Below, piece by piece: positions 16,310 through 26,645 of a stretch of 64,000 nt of DNA. Below the pieces are notes generated by a model. It saw only the letters and a program-made list of their open reading frames with translations, was not told where the DNA came from and did not search any database. Source of the stretch: Paraburkholderia acidipaludis NBRC 101816 (lineage in GTDB: Bacteria > Pseudomonadota > Gammaproteobacteria > Burkholderiales > Burkholderiaceae); NCBI RefSeq assembly GCF_000684975.1, contig NZ_BAXZ01000003.1, positions 124,001-188,000 on the forward strand, read 5' to 3'. Position 1 is the stretch's first letter, and each line of letters starts with the position of its first letter. The position numbers were made by a program, and so were the translations under genes.

Positions 16310-17725
16310 ATGAGTAAATCCGTGGCCGACGTCATGCAACTCGTCAGGGACGAAGACGTCAAGTTTGTCGACTTCCGCTTTACCGATACGCGCGGCAAGG
16401 AACAGCACGTTTCGGTGCCGGTTTCGGCATTCGAAGAAGACAAGTTCGAGAGCGGCCATGCGTTTGACGGTTCGTCGATTGCCGGCTGGAAGGGCATCGA
16501 GGCGTCGGACATGCTGCTCGTGCCGGACCCCAACACGGCCTTCATCGACCCGTTCTACGAAGAATCGACGCTCGTGCTGACCTGCGACGTGGTCGAGCCG
16601 GCCGACGGCAAGGGCTACGAGCGCGACCCGCGCTCGCTCGCGAAGCGCGCCGAAGCGTACCTGAAGAGCACGGGCCTCGGCGACACGGCCTTCTTCGGTC
16701 CGGAACCGGAATTCTTCATTTTCGATTCGATCCAGTGGAACACGGACCAGTCGGGCTGCTTCGTCAAGATCGGCTCGGAAGAAGCACCGTGGTCGTCGGG
16801 CAAGGAATTCGAAGGCGGCAACACGGGTCACCGTCCGGGCACGAAGGGCGGCTACTTCCCGGTCGCGCCGGTCGATTCGTTCCAGGACATCCGCTCGGAA
16901 ATGTGCCTGCTGCTCGAGCAGATCGGCATTCCGGTTGAAGTGCACCACCACGAAGTGGCGGGCCAGGGCCAGAACGAAATCGGCACGAAGTTCTCGACGC
17001 TCGTGCAGCGCGCGGACTGGACGCAGCAACTGAAGTACATCGTGCACAACGTTGCGCACACTTACGGCAAGACGGCCACGTTCATGCCGAAGCCGGTCGT
17101 CGGCGACAACGGTTCGGGCATGCACGTGCACCAGTCGATCTGGAAGGACGGCCAGAACCTGTTCGCAGGCAACGGCTACGCCGGCCTCTCGGAATTCGCG
17201 CTGTTCTACATCGGCGGCATCATCAAGCACGCTCGCGCGCTGAACGCGATCACGAACCCGGGTACGAACTCGTACAAGCGTCTCGTGCCGCACTTCGAAG
17301 CACCGGTCAAGCTGGCCTACTCGGCGCGCAACCGTTCGGCATCGATCCGTATTCCGCACGTCAGCAATCCTAAGGGTCGCCGCATCGAAACGCGCTTCCC
17401 GGATCCGCTGGCCAATCCGTACCTGTGCTTCTCCGCGCTGATGATGGCGGGTCTGGACGGTGTGCAGAACAAGATTCACCCGGGCGAAGCCGCCGACAAG
17501 AACCTGTACGACCTGCCGCCGGAAGAGGATGCAAAGATCCCGACCGTCTGCGCGGGCCTCGACCAGGCACTGGAAGCGCTCGACAAGGATCGCGAGTTCC
17601 TGACGCGAGGCGGTGTGTTCACCGACGGCATGATCGACGCGTACCTCGAACTGAAGGAATCCGAACTGCAGCGCGTGCGCATGACCACGCACCCGGTCGA
17701 GTTCGAACTGTACTACTCGCTGTAA
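16310..17725 (+). CDS. glnA: Glutamine synthetase type I
   Basis: GlnA makes glutamine from glutamate, ammonia and ATP and is the main ammonium-assimilating enzyme. The 471-residue length is standard for the dodecameric GSI-beta class. Visible signatures are FDGSSIAGWKGI (Asp latch region), the metal/ATP-site segments FFGPEPEFF and HHHEVAGQGQNEI, KPVVGDNGSGMHVHQS and NRSASIRIP. The adenylylation site is the tyrosine near residue 400 in NLYDLPPEE, so the enzyme should be switched off by GlnE. AGGAG lies before the ATG at 16310. It is followed by a terminator and then by ntrB and ntrC. The upstream NtrC sites and sigma-54 promoter indicate induction on nitrogen limitation. Confidence 0.97.
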   Translation: MSKSVADVMQLVRDEDVKFVDFRFTDTRGKEQHVSVPVSAFEEDKFESGHAFDGSSIAGWKGIEASDMLLVPDPNTAFIDPFYEESTLVLTCDVVEPADGKGYERDPRSLAKRAEAYLKSTGLGDTAFFGPEPEFFIFDSIQWNTDQSGCFVKIGSEEAPWSSGKEFEGGNTGHRPGTKGGYFPVAPVDSFQDIRSEMCLLLEQIGIPVEVHHHEVAGQGQNEIGTKFSTLVQRADWTQQLKYIVHNVAHTYGKTATFMPKPVVGDNGSGMHVHQSIWKDGQNLFAGNGYAGLSEFALFYIGGIIKHARALNAITNPGTNSYKRLVPHFEAPVKLAYSARNRSASIRIPHVSNPKGRRIETRFPDPLANPYLCFSALMMAGLDGVQNKIHPGEAADKNLYDLPPEEDAKIPTVCAGLDQALEALDKDREFLTRGGVFTDGMIDAYLELKESELQRVRMTTHPVEFELYYSL

Positions 17726-17820
17726 GTCGAAGATGGCGCAACGCATGCTGCGGCATGGCGTTGCGCTGCTTCGATCTGCTTCGAATGTTTGCCGCGCGCG
17801 ACGATCGCGACCGGTCAGGA

Positions 17821-17845
17821 AGGGACGGCGGCGCCGTCCCTTTTT
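17821..17845 (+). terminator. Terminator after glnA
   Basis: AGGGACGGC / GCCGTCCCT, a 9-bp perfect stem with a 3-base loop, followed by four more T. It lies 95 bases after glnA and about 110 before ntrB, so it should limit read-through and keep NtrB/NtrC low relative to GlnA. Confidence 0.88.
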
Positions 17846-17956
17846 CGTTGTGCCGCCGGGCCCTGCCCGAGGCGCCGCACGACCAGCGCGAGTGCCGTTG
17901 CGCATAGCCCTCGATATCGATATTGCCGGCGTGCCGCACGGCGCCCGGACGGATAC

Positions 17957-19099
17957 ATGGTGCTCAAGAATCTGATCAAGGCCAGGAAGGGCCACGCCGA
18001 ACCGCTCTCGGACGACGCGCCGCTCGTCGTTTCGGGCCTTCTGCCGGGCTTCGAGGCGCTGCCGACGGTTGTGCTCGTGCTCGACAAGCGCACGCTGCGG
18101 GTGGCGTTCGCCAATCCGTCGGCCGAGGCCATGCTCGATCTGTCGCGCCGGCAGCTCGCGCAGATGGCGTGGTCCGATCTCTTCACCAATGCCGACGAGC
18201 TGGTCGCGACGATCGCCTCGATCGCCGAACACCGCTTTCACGCCACGCGTCTTGACGCGACGCTCGAACGCCCGGGCCGCGAGGCGCTGCACGTGCACGC
18301 GATCGTCGGCTTTCTGGAGAGCGCGCCCGACTACGTGCTGCTCGAACTGTTCGAGAACGAGCGGCACATCCGCAGCGACCGCGAGGAGCGCATCCAGGAC
18401 CTCACGGCCGTCAACAAGCATTTGATCCGCAATCTCGCGCACGAGATCAAGAACCCGCTGGGCGGCATTCGCGGCGCGGCGCAGTTGCTCGAATTCGAGC
18501 TTGGCGCGCTGCAACGCGACGAGTTGCGCGAGTACACGCAGGTCGTCATCAAGGAGTCCGACCGCCTGCAGACGCTAGTCGACCGGCTGCTCGAACCGCA
18601 CCGGCATCCGCATATCGTCGGCGACGTGAACATCCACGAGGTGTGCGAGCGCGTGCGCGCCGTGATTCTTGCCGAGTTTCCGCGCGGCCTCACGATCGAG
18701 CGCGACTACGACGTGAGCGTGCCCGACCTGCGCGGCGACAAGGAGCAGCTGATCCAGGCACTGCTCAATATCGTGCGCAACGCGGCGCAGGCGCTGCGCG
18801 AGCGCATCTCGCAGGGCGACGCGCGCATCGAGCTGCGCACGCGCATTGCCCGCAAGGTCACGATTTCAAAACGCCTGTGCAAGCTGGCACTGGACTTGCA
18901 TATCACCGACAACGGGCCCGGCATTCCGGAGGATATCCGTGACCGCATCTTCTATCCGCTCGTGTCGGGGCGCGAGGATGGCAGCGGCCTCGGACTCACG
19001 CTCGCGCAGACTTTCGTGCAGCAGCACGAAGGTTTGATCGAGGTGGACAGCCGTCCTGGACATACCGAGTTTCAGATCCTCCTGCCGCTCGACTGCTGA
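17957..19099 (+). CDS. glnL: Nitrogen sensor histidine kinase NtrB (GlnL)
   Basis: The 380-residue soluble kinase phosphorylates NtrC under nitrogen limitation and, with PII, removes the phosphate under excess. An N-terminal PAS domain occupies about residues 30-130. The H-box NLAHEIKNPLGGIRG places the phospho-accepting His at residue 162. N-box (NIVRNAAQAL), DNGPGIP, a G2-type DGSGLGL and a final beta strand complete the ATPase. There are no membrane helices, as expected for NtrB. The ATG at 17957 has only a weak ribosome site (GGA), consistent with low expression. ntrC follows after 58 bases. Confidence 0.94.
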   Translation: MVLKNLIKARKGHAEPLSDDAPLVVSGLLPGFEALPTVVLVLDKRTLRVAFANPSAEAMLDLSRRQLAQMAWSDLFTNADELVATIASIAEHRFHATRLDATLERPGREALHVHAIVGFLESAPDYVLLELFENERHIRSDREERIQDLTAVNKHLIRNLAHEIKNPLGGIRGAAQLLEFELGALQRDELREYTQVVIKESDRLQTLVDRLLEPHRHPHIVGDVNIHEVCERVRAVILAEFPRGLTIERDYDVSVPDLRGDKEQLIQALLNIVRNAAQALRERISQGDARIELRTRIARKVTISKRLCKLALDLHITDNGPGIPEDIRDRIFYPLVSGREDGSGLGLTLAQTFVQQHEGLIEVDSRPGHTEFQILLPLDC

Positions 19100-19157
19100 C
19101 AAGATTGCCGACAGGACTGCTGAAAAGCGCACGCCAACAAGACTTCTGACCGACCTT

Positions 19158-20684
<1,527 letters not shown>

Positions 20685-20758
20685 GCGCGGCGCGCGCCTC
20701 GCGAAGGCAGGCGCGCGTACAGGGCATAATCGACGCTGTTTCCCGCAAGCCACCGACT

Positions 20759-22852
20759 ATGCCTCTGACTTCCCCCTGGCCCGCCGAGGCCGATCCCTTT
20801 CTTTCGCTCGAATCGCTCGACGACCCGGCCGCAAGCGCCTGGGTCGAGGCACAGAACGCCCGCACGCATGCCGCATGGCAGGGCGGCGAGCGCTTCGAGG
20901 CGTTGGAGAAGCAACTCGCGCAGGCGTATTTGCCGCACGAGCGCCCGGTGATCCCCAGCCGCTGGCAACAGTGGGCCTACGATCTCTGGGAGGACGAGGG
21001 CAATCCGAAGGGCATCTGGCGCCGCGCGCTGTGGGCCGACTGGCGGGCGCACCGGCCGCAGTGGCAGACGCTGATCGACTTCGATGCCCTCGGCGAGGCC
21101 GAGGGCGTGCCCTGGGTTTGCGCCGGCATCGACATCCTCTATCCGGATGGCGATCGCGCGCTGATCCAGCTTTCGGACGGCGGCGCCGACGCCGTGACGG
21201 TACGCGAGTTCGACCTCGAGCGCCGCGTATTCGTGGACGAGGGCGTGGACGAGGGTTTCGTCGTCGCGAAGGAAGGCAAGCATACGATTTCGTGGATCGA
21301 CCGCGACACCGTCTATGTGGGTTGGGACAACGGCCGCCGTTCGCTCACGCGCTCGGGCTATCCGCGCGAGGCGCGGCGCTGGACGCGCGGGACGCGGCTT
21401 GCGGATGCGCCTGTGGTGTTTCGCGGAGACTTCGACGACGTCAGTGTCGAAGCCGACTACGATCCTGTCGAGCGGCGCCATGACCTCGTGCGCAGCGTCG
21501 ACTTCTTCGACGCGCGCAACTACTGGCTCGACGACAAGGGGGCATGGCAGCAGTACGATCTGCCGTCGCACGTCGCGGTCGGTGCGTGGCAGGGCTGGCT
21601 GCTGCTGGAGCCGCGCCTCGACTGGGCGTGCGCAGGCGCCACGCATGCGGGCGGCGCGCTGCTCGCGATCCGCGAGGACGCCTTCCTCGCCGGCGAGCGC
21701 ACCATGACGGCGCTCTTCACGCCGACGCCCGTGACGTCGGCGTGCGACTGGACCAATACGAAGCACTATCTCCTGGTGTCCTGGCTCGACGACGTGCAAA
21801 GCCGCACGATGTTGTGGCAGCCCGAGATCCAGGGCGGCACATGGACCTGGCGTTCGCGAGCGTTTCCTGTGCGCGCGAGCTCGCAGGTGGAGGTGTCGCC
21901 CGTCGAGGACACGCTCGATGACGAAGTGTTCGTCGATGTCGACGATTACCTGCAGCCGCCCGAGTACTGGCTCGCGGATCTGGCGAAAGCCGATCTTCAG
22001 GACTGGGAACTACTTGACCGCTGGCCCACGCAATTCGACGCGACCTCGCTCACGGTGATGCGTTTATACGCACATTCCGCGGACGGCACGCGCGTGCCCT
22101 TCACGGTGATTGGCCCGCGTGCGGCGCTCGAAGGCGATGCGCGCAAGCCGCTGCCGTGTCTCCTCACGGCCTATGGAGGATTCGCGATCGCGCTGACGCC
22201 GCAGTATCTCGTGAGCTCGGGCATCGGCTGGCTGGAGCAGGGCGGTATCGTTGCGGTCGCGCATATTCGCGGCGGCGGCGAGTACGGCAACGCCTGGCAC
22301 GTTCAGGCGCAGTGCGAGCATCGTCAGCGCTCGTTCGACGACTTCATCGCCGTTGCGCAGCAACTCGTGGCCGAGGGCTGCACGACGGCCGCGCAGCTTG
22401 GCATCAAGGGCGGCAGCAATGGCGGACTGCTCGTCGCCGCCTGCATGGTGCAGCGGCCCGAGCTGTTCGGCGCCGTCGTGTGCGAAGTGCCGCTGCTCGA
22501 TATGCGGCGTTACCCGCTGCTGCACGCCGGCGCGTCATGGCTCGACGAGTACGGCGATCCCGACGATCCGGTGCAGGGGCGCGCGATGGCGGACTGGTCG
22601 CCGTATCAGCGCGTGCAGGCCGGCGCGCCGTATCCGCCTTCGCTCTTCACGACCTCGACCAGCGACGACCGTGTGCATCCCGGCCACGCGCGCAAGATGG
22701 TGGCGCGCATGCAGGAGCAGGGGCACGCCAACGTGTGGTATCTGGAGAACACCGAGGGCGGGCACGGGCCGGGCAGCGATGCGCTGGAGCGTGCGGAGTA
22801 CGACGCGCTCGTGTTCCGCTTTCTGTGGACGACGCTTGCCGGAACGTGGTGA
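20759..22852 (+). CDS. Prolyl oligopeptidase family serine peptidase (S9)
   Basis: The 697-residue protein has an N-terminal seven-bladed propeller region (about 60-410) and a C-terminal alpha/beta-hydrolase domain. The nucleophile elbow GGSNGG carries the catalytic serine, the aspartate is in TSTSDDRVHPGH, and the histidine is in NTEGGHGPGSD. Prolyl oligopeptidases cleave short peptides after proline. There is no signal peptide, so the enzyme should be cytoplasmic. The ATG at 20759 is 74 bases after ntrC, and a CATAAT at 20724-20729 may be the -10 of its own promoter. A longer upstream frame overlaps ntrC and is rejected. It is convergent with xth, with only 24 bases between stops. Confidence 0.9.
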   Translation: MPLTSPWPAEADPFLSLESLDDPAASAWVEAQNARTHAAWQGGERFEALEKQLAQAYLPHERPVIPSRWQQWAYDLWEDEGNPKGIWRRALWADWRAHRPQWQTLIDFDALGEAEGVPWVCAGIDILYPDGDRALIQLSDGGADAVTVREFDLERRVFVDEGVDEGFVVAKEGKHTISWIDRDTVYVGWDNGRRSLTRSGYPREARRWTRGTRLADAPVVFRGDFDDVSVEADYDPVERRHDLVRSVDFFDARNYWLDDKGAWQQYDLPSHVAVGAWQGWLLLEPRLDWACAGATHAGGALLAIREDAFLAGERTMTALFTPTPVTSACDWTNTKHYLLVSWLDDVQSRTMLWQPEIQGGTWTWRSRAFPVRASSQVEVSPVEDTLDDEVFVDVDDYLQPPEYWLADLAKADLQDWELLDRWPTQFDATSLTVMRLYAHSADGTRVPFTVIGPRAALEGDARKPLPCLLTAYGGFAIALTPQYLVSSGIGWLEQGGIVAVAHIRGGGEYGNAWHVQAQCEHRQRSFDDFIAVAQQLVAEGCTTAAQLGIKGGSNGGLLVAACMVQRPELFGAVVCEVPLLDMRRYPLLHAGASWLDEYGDPDDPVQGRAMADWSPYQRVQAGAPYPPSLFTTSTSDDRVHPGHARKMVARMQEQGHANVWYLENTEGGHGPGSDALERAEYDALVFRFLWTTLAGTW

Positions 22853-22876
22853 GCGTTTCCGGCAGCGTCGTTGTGG

Positions 22877-23662
22877 TCAGGCGCCGGCGCCGAGTTGCGC
22901 CACGACCGGCGTGTGATCCGAAGGCTGTTCCCACTTGCGCGGCGTCTTGTCCACCTCGCACGACATGAGCTGCGGCGCGAGCACCGGCGAAAGCAGGATG
23001 TGGTCGATGCGCAGCCCCGCGTTACGGCGGAACGCGAACATGCGGTAATCCCACCACGTGAAAGTTTTCTCGGGCTGTTCGAACTGCCGGAAGGCATCGA
23101 CGAAGCCAAGCTCGACGAGCCGCGCGAACTGCGCGCGCTCTTCGGGCGAAACGAGGTTCTGGCCTTCCCAGGCCTTGGGATCGTGGACGTCGCGATCTTC
23201 GGGCGCGATGTTGTAGTCACCGAGCAGCGCGAGTTTCGGGTAGCGCTGCAGTTCCGCGGCGAGCCAGTCGTGCAGCGCATTCAGCCACTGCAGCTTGTAG
23301 GCGAATTTGTCGGTGCCCGGCGCTTGGCCGTTCGGAAAGTAGGCGCTCACGATGCGCGTGTCGCCGACCGTGGCGGCAATCACGCGCTGCTGCGGATCTT
23401 CGAACGCGGGAATGTTGCGCACGACTGTGGCTTCGTCCACGAAAACGCCGTCGCGCACCAATATGCCCACGCCGTTATAGGTCTTTTGGCCCGTGAACCA
23501 GCTGCGGTAGCCATGCGCTTCGAGTTCGGCGCGCGGGAACTTCTCGTTCGGAAGCTTCAGTTCCTGGAGGCACAGCACGTCGGTCTGGCTTTCGGTGAGC
23601 CAGTCCATGACGTGCTGCAGGCGGACTTTAAGGGAGTTGACGTTCCAGGTGGCAATCTTCAT
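22877..23662 (-). CDS. xth: Exodeoxyribonuclease III
   Basis: A 261-residue AP endonuclease / 3'-5' exonuclease of the EEP fold that repairs abasic sites. MKIATWNVNSLKVRL starts the protein with the Asn7 motif, LQELK holds the metal-binding Glu, GDYNIAPEDRDVHDP holds the catalytic Asp/Asn, and LRIDHILLS and the final SDHTPVV hold the Asp-His pair. The length and motif order are standard for bacterial ExoIII. The start at 23662 is the ATG at the conserved N-terminus; in-frame extension to 23731 is out of family. No ribosome site stands out. Confidence 0.95.
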   Translation of the reverse strand: MKIATWNVNSLKVRLQHVMDWLTESQTDVLCLQELKLPNEKFPRAELEAHGYRSWFTGQKTYNGVGILVRDGVFVDEATVVRNIPAFEDPQQRVIAATVGDTRIVSAYFPNGQAPGTDKFAYKLQWLNALHDWLAAELQRYPKLALLGDYNIAPEDRDVHDPKAWEGQNLVSPEERAQFARLVELGFVDAFRQFEQPEKTFTWWDYRMFAFRRNAGLRIDHILLSPVLAPQLMSCEVDKTPRKWEQPSDHTPVVAQLGAGA

Positions 23663-23765
23663 GAGCGGCTCGGTCTGCTGACGGCGGTGAATCAGGATGC
23701 GCGCCGCACAGGCGGGCGCGCGACGCGTCATTATGACCCGCTTCAGCCTGCCGGAGGGATTCGCC

Positions 23766-24494
23766 TCACCATTCCTCGATCCATGGCCGCAGGTCGAGCT
23801 CGTGCGTCCATGCGTCGCGGGGCTGCTGGTGCAGCATCCAGTAGGCGTCGGCGATATGGTCGGGGTTCAGGATGCCGTCGCGCTCCTTGAGCTTGTAGCG
23901 CTCGGGAAAGTTCTCGCGAATGAACTCCGTGTCGATCGCGCCGTCCACGATGAGCTGCGCGACATGGATACCCTGCGGCCCGAGTTCGCGCGCCATCGAC
24001 TGCGCAAGCGCGCGCAGCGCATGTTTGGCCCCCGCGAATGCGCTGAAGCCTGCGCGTCCGCGCAGGCTTGCGGTTGCACCGGTGAAGAAGATCGAGCCGT
24101 GGCCGCGTGGCAGCATGACCTTTGCCGCTTCGCGTCCCATCAGGAAGCCCGCGAAGCAGGCCATTTCCCAGACCTTGTGATAGACGCGGGCCGTAGTTTC
24201 GGTAACCGTGAAGCGCACGTTCGCGCCGATGTTGAAGACGGCCGCCTCGATGGGCGCGATCTTCGTCTCGATCTCTTCGAAAAGCGCGATGACGTCCTCT
24301 TCCTTGCGCGCGTCCGAGCCGAATGCGTGGGCTATGCCGCCTTCGGCTTCGATTTGCTCGACGAGCGGCGCGAGCTTGTCGGCATGACGGCGCGTCACGC
24401 AGGCGATGTAGCCTTCACGCGCGAAACGGCGCGCGATCGCACCGCCGGTGGCGTCGCCCGCGCCGATCACGAGCACTGCTTTCTTTGAAGTCAT
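23766..24494 (-). CDS. Short-chain dehydrogenase/reductase-like protein lacking the catalytic Tyr
   Basis: The 242-residue Rossmann protein has the cofactor loop VIGAGDATGGAIA near residue 10 and the NIGAN element near 85. In the active-site helix the usual Tyr-x-x-x-Lys reads Phe-Ala-Gly-Ala-Lys (FSAFAGAKHALRAL), so the canonical proton donor is replaced by Phe while Lys is kept. The serine partner region reads FFTGATASL. It may reduce its substrate by another route or act without redox chemistry. The ATG at 24494 has AGGAG upstream; a GTG at 24515 is in frame but lies before that site and is rejected. It diverges from the isomerase-like gene. Confidence 0.85.
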   Translation of the reverse strand: MTSKKAVLVIGAGDATGGAIARRFAREGYIACVTRRHADKLAPLVEQIEAEGGIAHAFGSDARKEEDVIALFEEIETKIAPIEAAVFNIGANVRFTVTETTARVYHKVWEMACFAGFLMGREAAKVMLPRGHGSIFFTGATASLRGRAGFSAFAGAKHALRALAQSMARELGPQGIHVAQLIVDGAIDTEFIRENFPERYKLKERDGILNPDHIADAYWMLHQQPRDAWTHELDLRPWIEEW

Positions 24495-24619
24495 GGCCGG
24501 GTTGTCTCCTGTCACAGTATGAATTGCATTGCGGAATAAAAAGCTGCCTGCCGGTTCAATCTCATGGGGTACTGAGGGTGAGTCAAAAAATGGATCGGCT
24601 CAACGGAGGGACTCATCGG

Positions 24620-24648
24620 TTGCCGGGCAAACCGACTATCAGTATATT
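24620..24648 (+). promoter_or_regulatory. Sigma-70-type promoter of the HCCA-isomerase-like gene
   Basis: TTGCCG (24620-24625), a 17-base spacer and TATATT (24643-24648). Transcription would start near 24655, giving a leader of about 65 bases that ends in AAGGAGG. Confidence 0.6.
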
Positions 24649-24718
24649 GACCTGCGTTGGGTCGGATGAGTAGGCAGCGCCGCTCGCGCTGCCGCGGACG
24701 AATCAAGGAGGAGACACG

Positions 24719-25342
24719 ATGAGCGATGTTAAGGTGGCGTTTCTGTTCGACTTTGGCAGTCCTAACGCTTATTTGAGCCACAAGGTGATCGGCGAGGTCG
24801 AGCGGCGCCAGGGCGTGCGTTTCGACTATGTGCCGGTCCTGCTGGGCGGGCTCTTCAAGCTGAGCGGCAATCGCTCGCCGGCGGAGGCGTTCGCGGGTAT
24901 CGCGAACAAACAGAAATACATGATGGTGGAAATGCAGCGCTTCATCGCGCGGCACGGACTCACCGCGTATCGCCACAACCCGCATTTCCCCGTCAATACG
25001 CTGCAACTCATGCGCGGCGCGATCGCGGCGCAGCGTAACGGAACCTTCGAGCGCTACGTCGACCGCGTGTTTGCGCATATGTGGGAGGACGGCCTCAAGA
25101 TGGACGACCCGGCGGTGTTGCGCGCAACACTCGAAGCCGATGGCTTCGATAGCGCGGCATTCGAAGCTGCCGTCGGCGATCCGCAAGTGAAGGGCGCTTT
25201 GCTCGCGAATACGCAGGCTGCGTTCGACCGCGGGGCGTTCGGCTCGCCGACGTTTTTTGTCGGCGACGAGATGTTCTTCGGCAAGGACCAGTTGCGCGAC
25301 GTGGAGGAAGAAATCGTACGCGTCAGGGCGCTGAAGGGTTGA
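24719..25342 (+). CDS. 2-hydroxychromene-2-carboxylate isomerase-like (DsbA-fold, kappa GST class)
   Basis: The 207-residue thioredoxin-fold protein has FDFGSPNAYLSH at residues 10-21, where the serine replaces the CxxC of DsbA. This is typical of HCCA isomerases and kappa-class glutathione transferases, where that serine contacts glutathione. The C-terminal GSPTFFVGDEMFFGKDQL is the conserved cis-Pro strand. The founding member works in naphthalene breakdown; no aromatic-degradation genes occur here, so a general glutathione-dependent isomerase or transferase role is more cautious. AAGGAGG precedes the ATG. Confidence 0.87.
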   Translation: MSDVKVAFLFDFGSPNAYLSHKVIGEVERRQGVRFDYVPVLLGGLFKLSGNRSPAEAFAGIANKQKYMMVEMQRFIARHGLTAYRHNPHFPVNTLQLMRGAIAAQRNGTFERYVDRVFAHMWEDGLKMDDPAVLRATLEADGFDSAAFEAAVGDPQVKGALLANTQAAFDRGAFGSPTFFVGDEMFFGKDQLRDVEEEIVRVRALKG

Positions 25343-25450
25343 ATGCGAAGCCGGCGCGCGGAGGGCGTGCGGCGGCTTCGCGGGCACGGGCAGGCGGGTG
25401 TCGTCCACGCTTGCCTCGTGTCGCGCAGAGGGTCTGCGATGCTGTGCGGC

Positions 25451-26425
25451 TTAGGCTTCGACCGCTTCGGCCGCCATGCCGAGGCGCGTGCGCGCCGCCT
25501 CGTATTCGCGCTTCAGTCGCGCGATCAGTTCGGCGGCGGGCAGAATGCTCTTGACTGCGCCAATCCCCTGGCCCGAGCCCCAGATGTCCTTCCACGGCTT
25601 CACGCGCGTGGAGCCGAAATTCATCGCCGACGGATCCGATTCGGGCAGCGCATCCGGATCGAGGCCGCTCGCCACGATGCTCTGGCGCAAATAGTTGCCG
25701 TGTACGCCCGTGAAGAGATTCGAGTAGACGATATCGCCCGCGCTGCCGTCGACGATCATCTGCTTGTACGCGTCGACTGCGTTGGCCTCGTTCGTCGCAA
25801 TGAACGCCGATCCGATATAGGCGAGGTCGGCACCCGCAGCCTGTGCCGCGAGAATCGCATTGCCGTTGCCGATGGCGCCCGAGAGCAGCAGCGGGCCGTC
25901 GAACCATTCGCGGATCTCGTGGATCAGCGCGAACGGCGAGAGCGTGCCGGCGTGGCCGCCCGCACCCGCGGCGACGGCGATCAGACCGTCGGCGCCCTTC
26001 TCGATCGCCTTCTTCGCGAATGCATTGTTGATGATGTCGTGCAGCACGATGCCGCCCCACGCGTGCACCGCGCGGTTCACTTCCTCGCGCGCGCCGAGCG
26101 ACGTGATGACGATCGGCACCTTGTATTGCGCGCAGACACCAAGATCGTGTTCGAGCCGGTCATTCGACTTGTGGACGATCTGGTTCACGGCGAACGGCGC
26201 GGCCGGATTATCCGGATGCTTCGCGTTGTGCTCGGCGAGCTCGGTCGTGATGCGGTCCAGCCACTCGCCGAGCACGTGCTCGGGCCGGGCGTTGAGCGCG
26301 GGAAAGGAGCCGACGACGCCCGCCTTGCACTGCGCGATGACGAGATCGGGGTTCGAAATGATGAAAAGCGGGGAGCCTACGACCGGAATCGACAGGCCGC
26401 GGCGCAGCACGGCGGGGAGGGACAT
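25451..26425 (-). CDS. Nitronate monooxygenase / 2-nitropropane dioxygenase family flavoprotein
   Basis: The 324-residue TIM-barrel FMN enzyme has SIPVVGSPLFIISNP at the N-terminus and GADGLIAVAAGAGGHAG (FMN phosphate loop and catalytic His region). GAIGNGNAILAAQAAGADLAYIGSAFIAT forms the second phosphate-binding part. The family oxidises alkyl nitronates to carbonyl compounds and nitrite. AGGAGATCTGG precedes the ATG at 26425, and a frame extending to 26566 is rejected because it would run into the palindromic operator. The divergent padR gene and the 34-bp palindrome between them suggest that PadR controls this enzyme. Confidence 0.87.
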   Translation of the reverse strand: MSLPAVLRRGLSIPVVGSPLFIISNPDLVIAQCKAGVVGSFPALNARPEHVLGEWLDRITTELAEHNAKHPDNPAAPFAVNQIVHKSNDRLEHDLGVCAQYKVPIVITSLGAREEVNRAVHAWGGIVLHDIINNAFAKKAIEKGADGLIAVAAGAGGHAGTLSPFALIHEIREWFDGPLLLSGAIGNGNAILAAQAAGADLAYIGSAFIATNEANAVDAYKQMIVDGSAGDIVYSNLFTGVHGNYLRQSIVASGLDPDALPESDPSAMNFGSTRVKPWKDIWGSGQGIGAVKSILPAAELIARLKREYEAARTRLGMAAEAVEA

Positions 26426-26558
26426 CCAGATCTCCTGATGGGGACGGAGCCGCCCGGATTCGAGGCGGCCGCCGTCGCGGTCTTCGTTGCGTCTCAATGG
26501 CACCGAAACCGCAGCGTGACGCGTACCACGGCTCGACAGGCTTAAACATAGCAAAGCG

Positions 26559-26592
26559 AGGCGCACTATGCAACTAGTTGCATAGTGCGCCT
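26559..26592. promoter_or_regulatory. 34-bp perfect palindrome, probable PadR operator
   Basis: Two 17-base arms meet with no spacer. The inner part of each arm is CTATGCAACT / AGTTGCATAG, and the outer flanks are AGGCGCA / TGCGCCT. It lies midway between the divergent nitronate monooxygenase and padR genes, about 135 and 54 bases from their start codons. Such a long perfect dyad in a divergent promoter fits a dimeric or tetrameric repressor. PadR proteins bind ATG-containing dyads, and ATGCAACT/AGTTGCAT is of that general form. Confidence 0.75.
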
Positions 26593-26633
26593 GCTCGAGA
26601 GGATTAAGGGTCGGCGTGGTCGAAGCGGTGATT

Positions 26634-26639
26634 TAGAAT
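26634..26639 (+). promoter_or_regulatory. -10 element of padR (leaderless start)
   Basis: TAGAAT ends six bases before the padR ATG at 26646. With usual spacing, transcription begins at the A of the ATG. No Shine-Dalgarno exists upstream and no good -35 is seen. Confidence 0.5.
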
Positions 26640-26645
26640 CGCCGC

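Noticed and set aside
16295..16310. Riboswitch (glutamine-type) in the glnA leader
   Set aside because: The leader of about 120 bases shows no recognisable conserved aptamer, and sigma-54/NtrC control already explains regulation.
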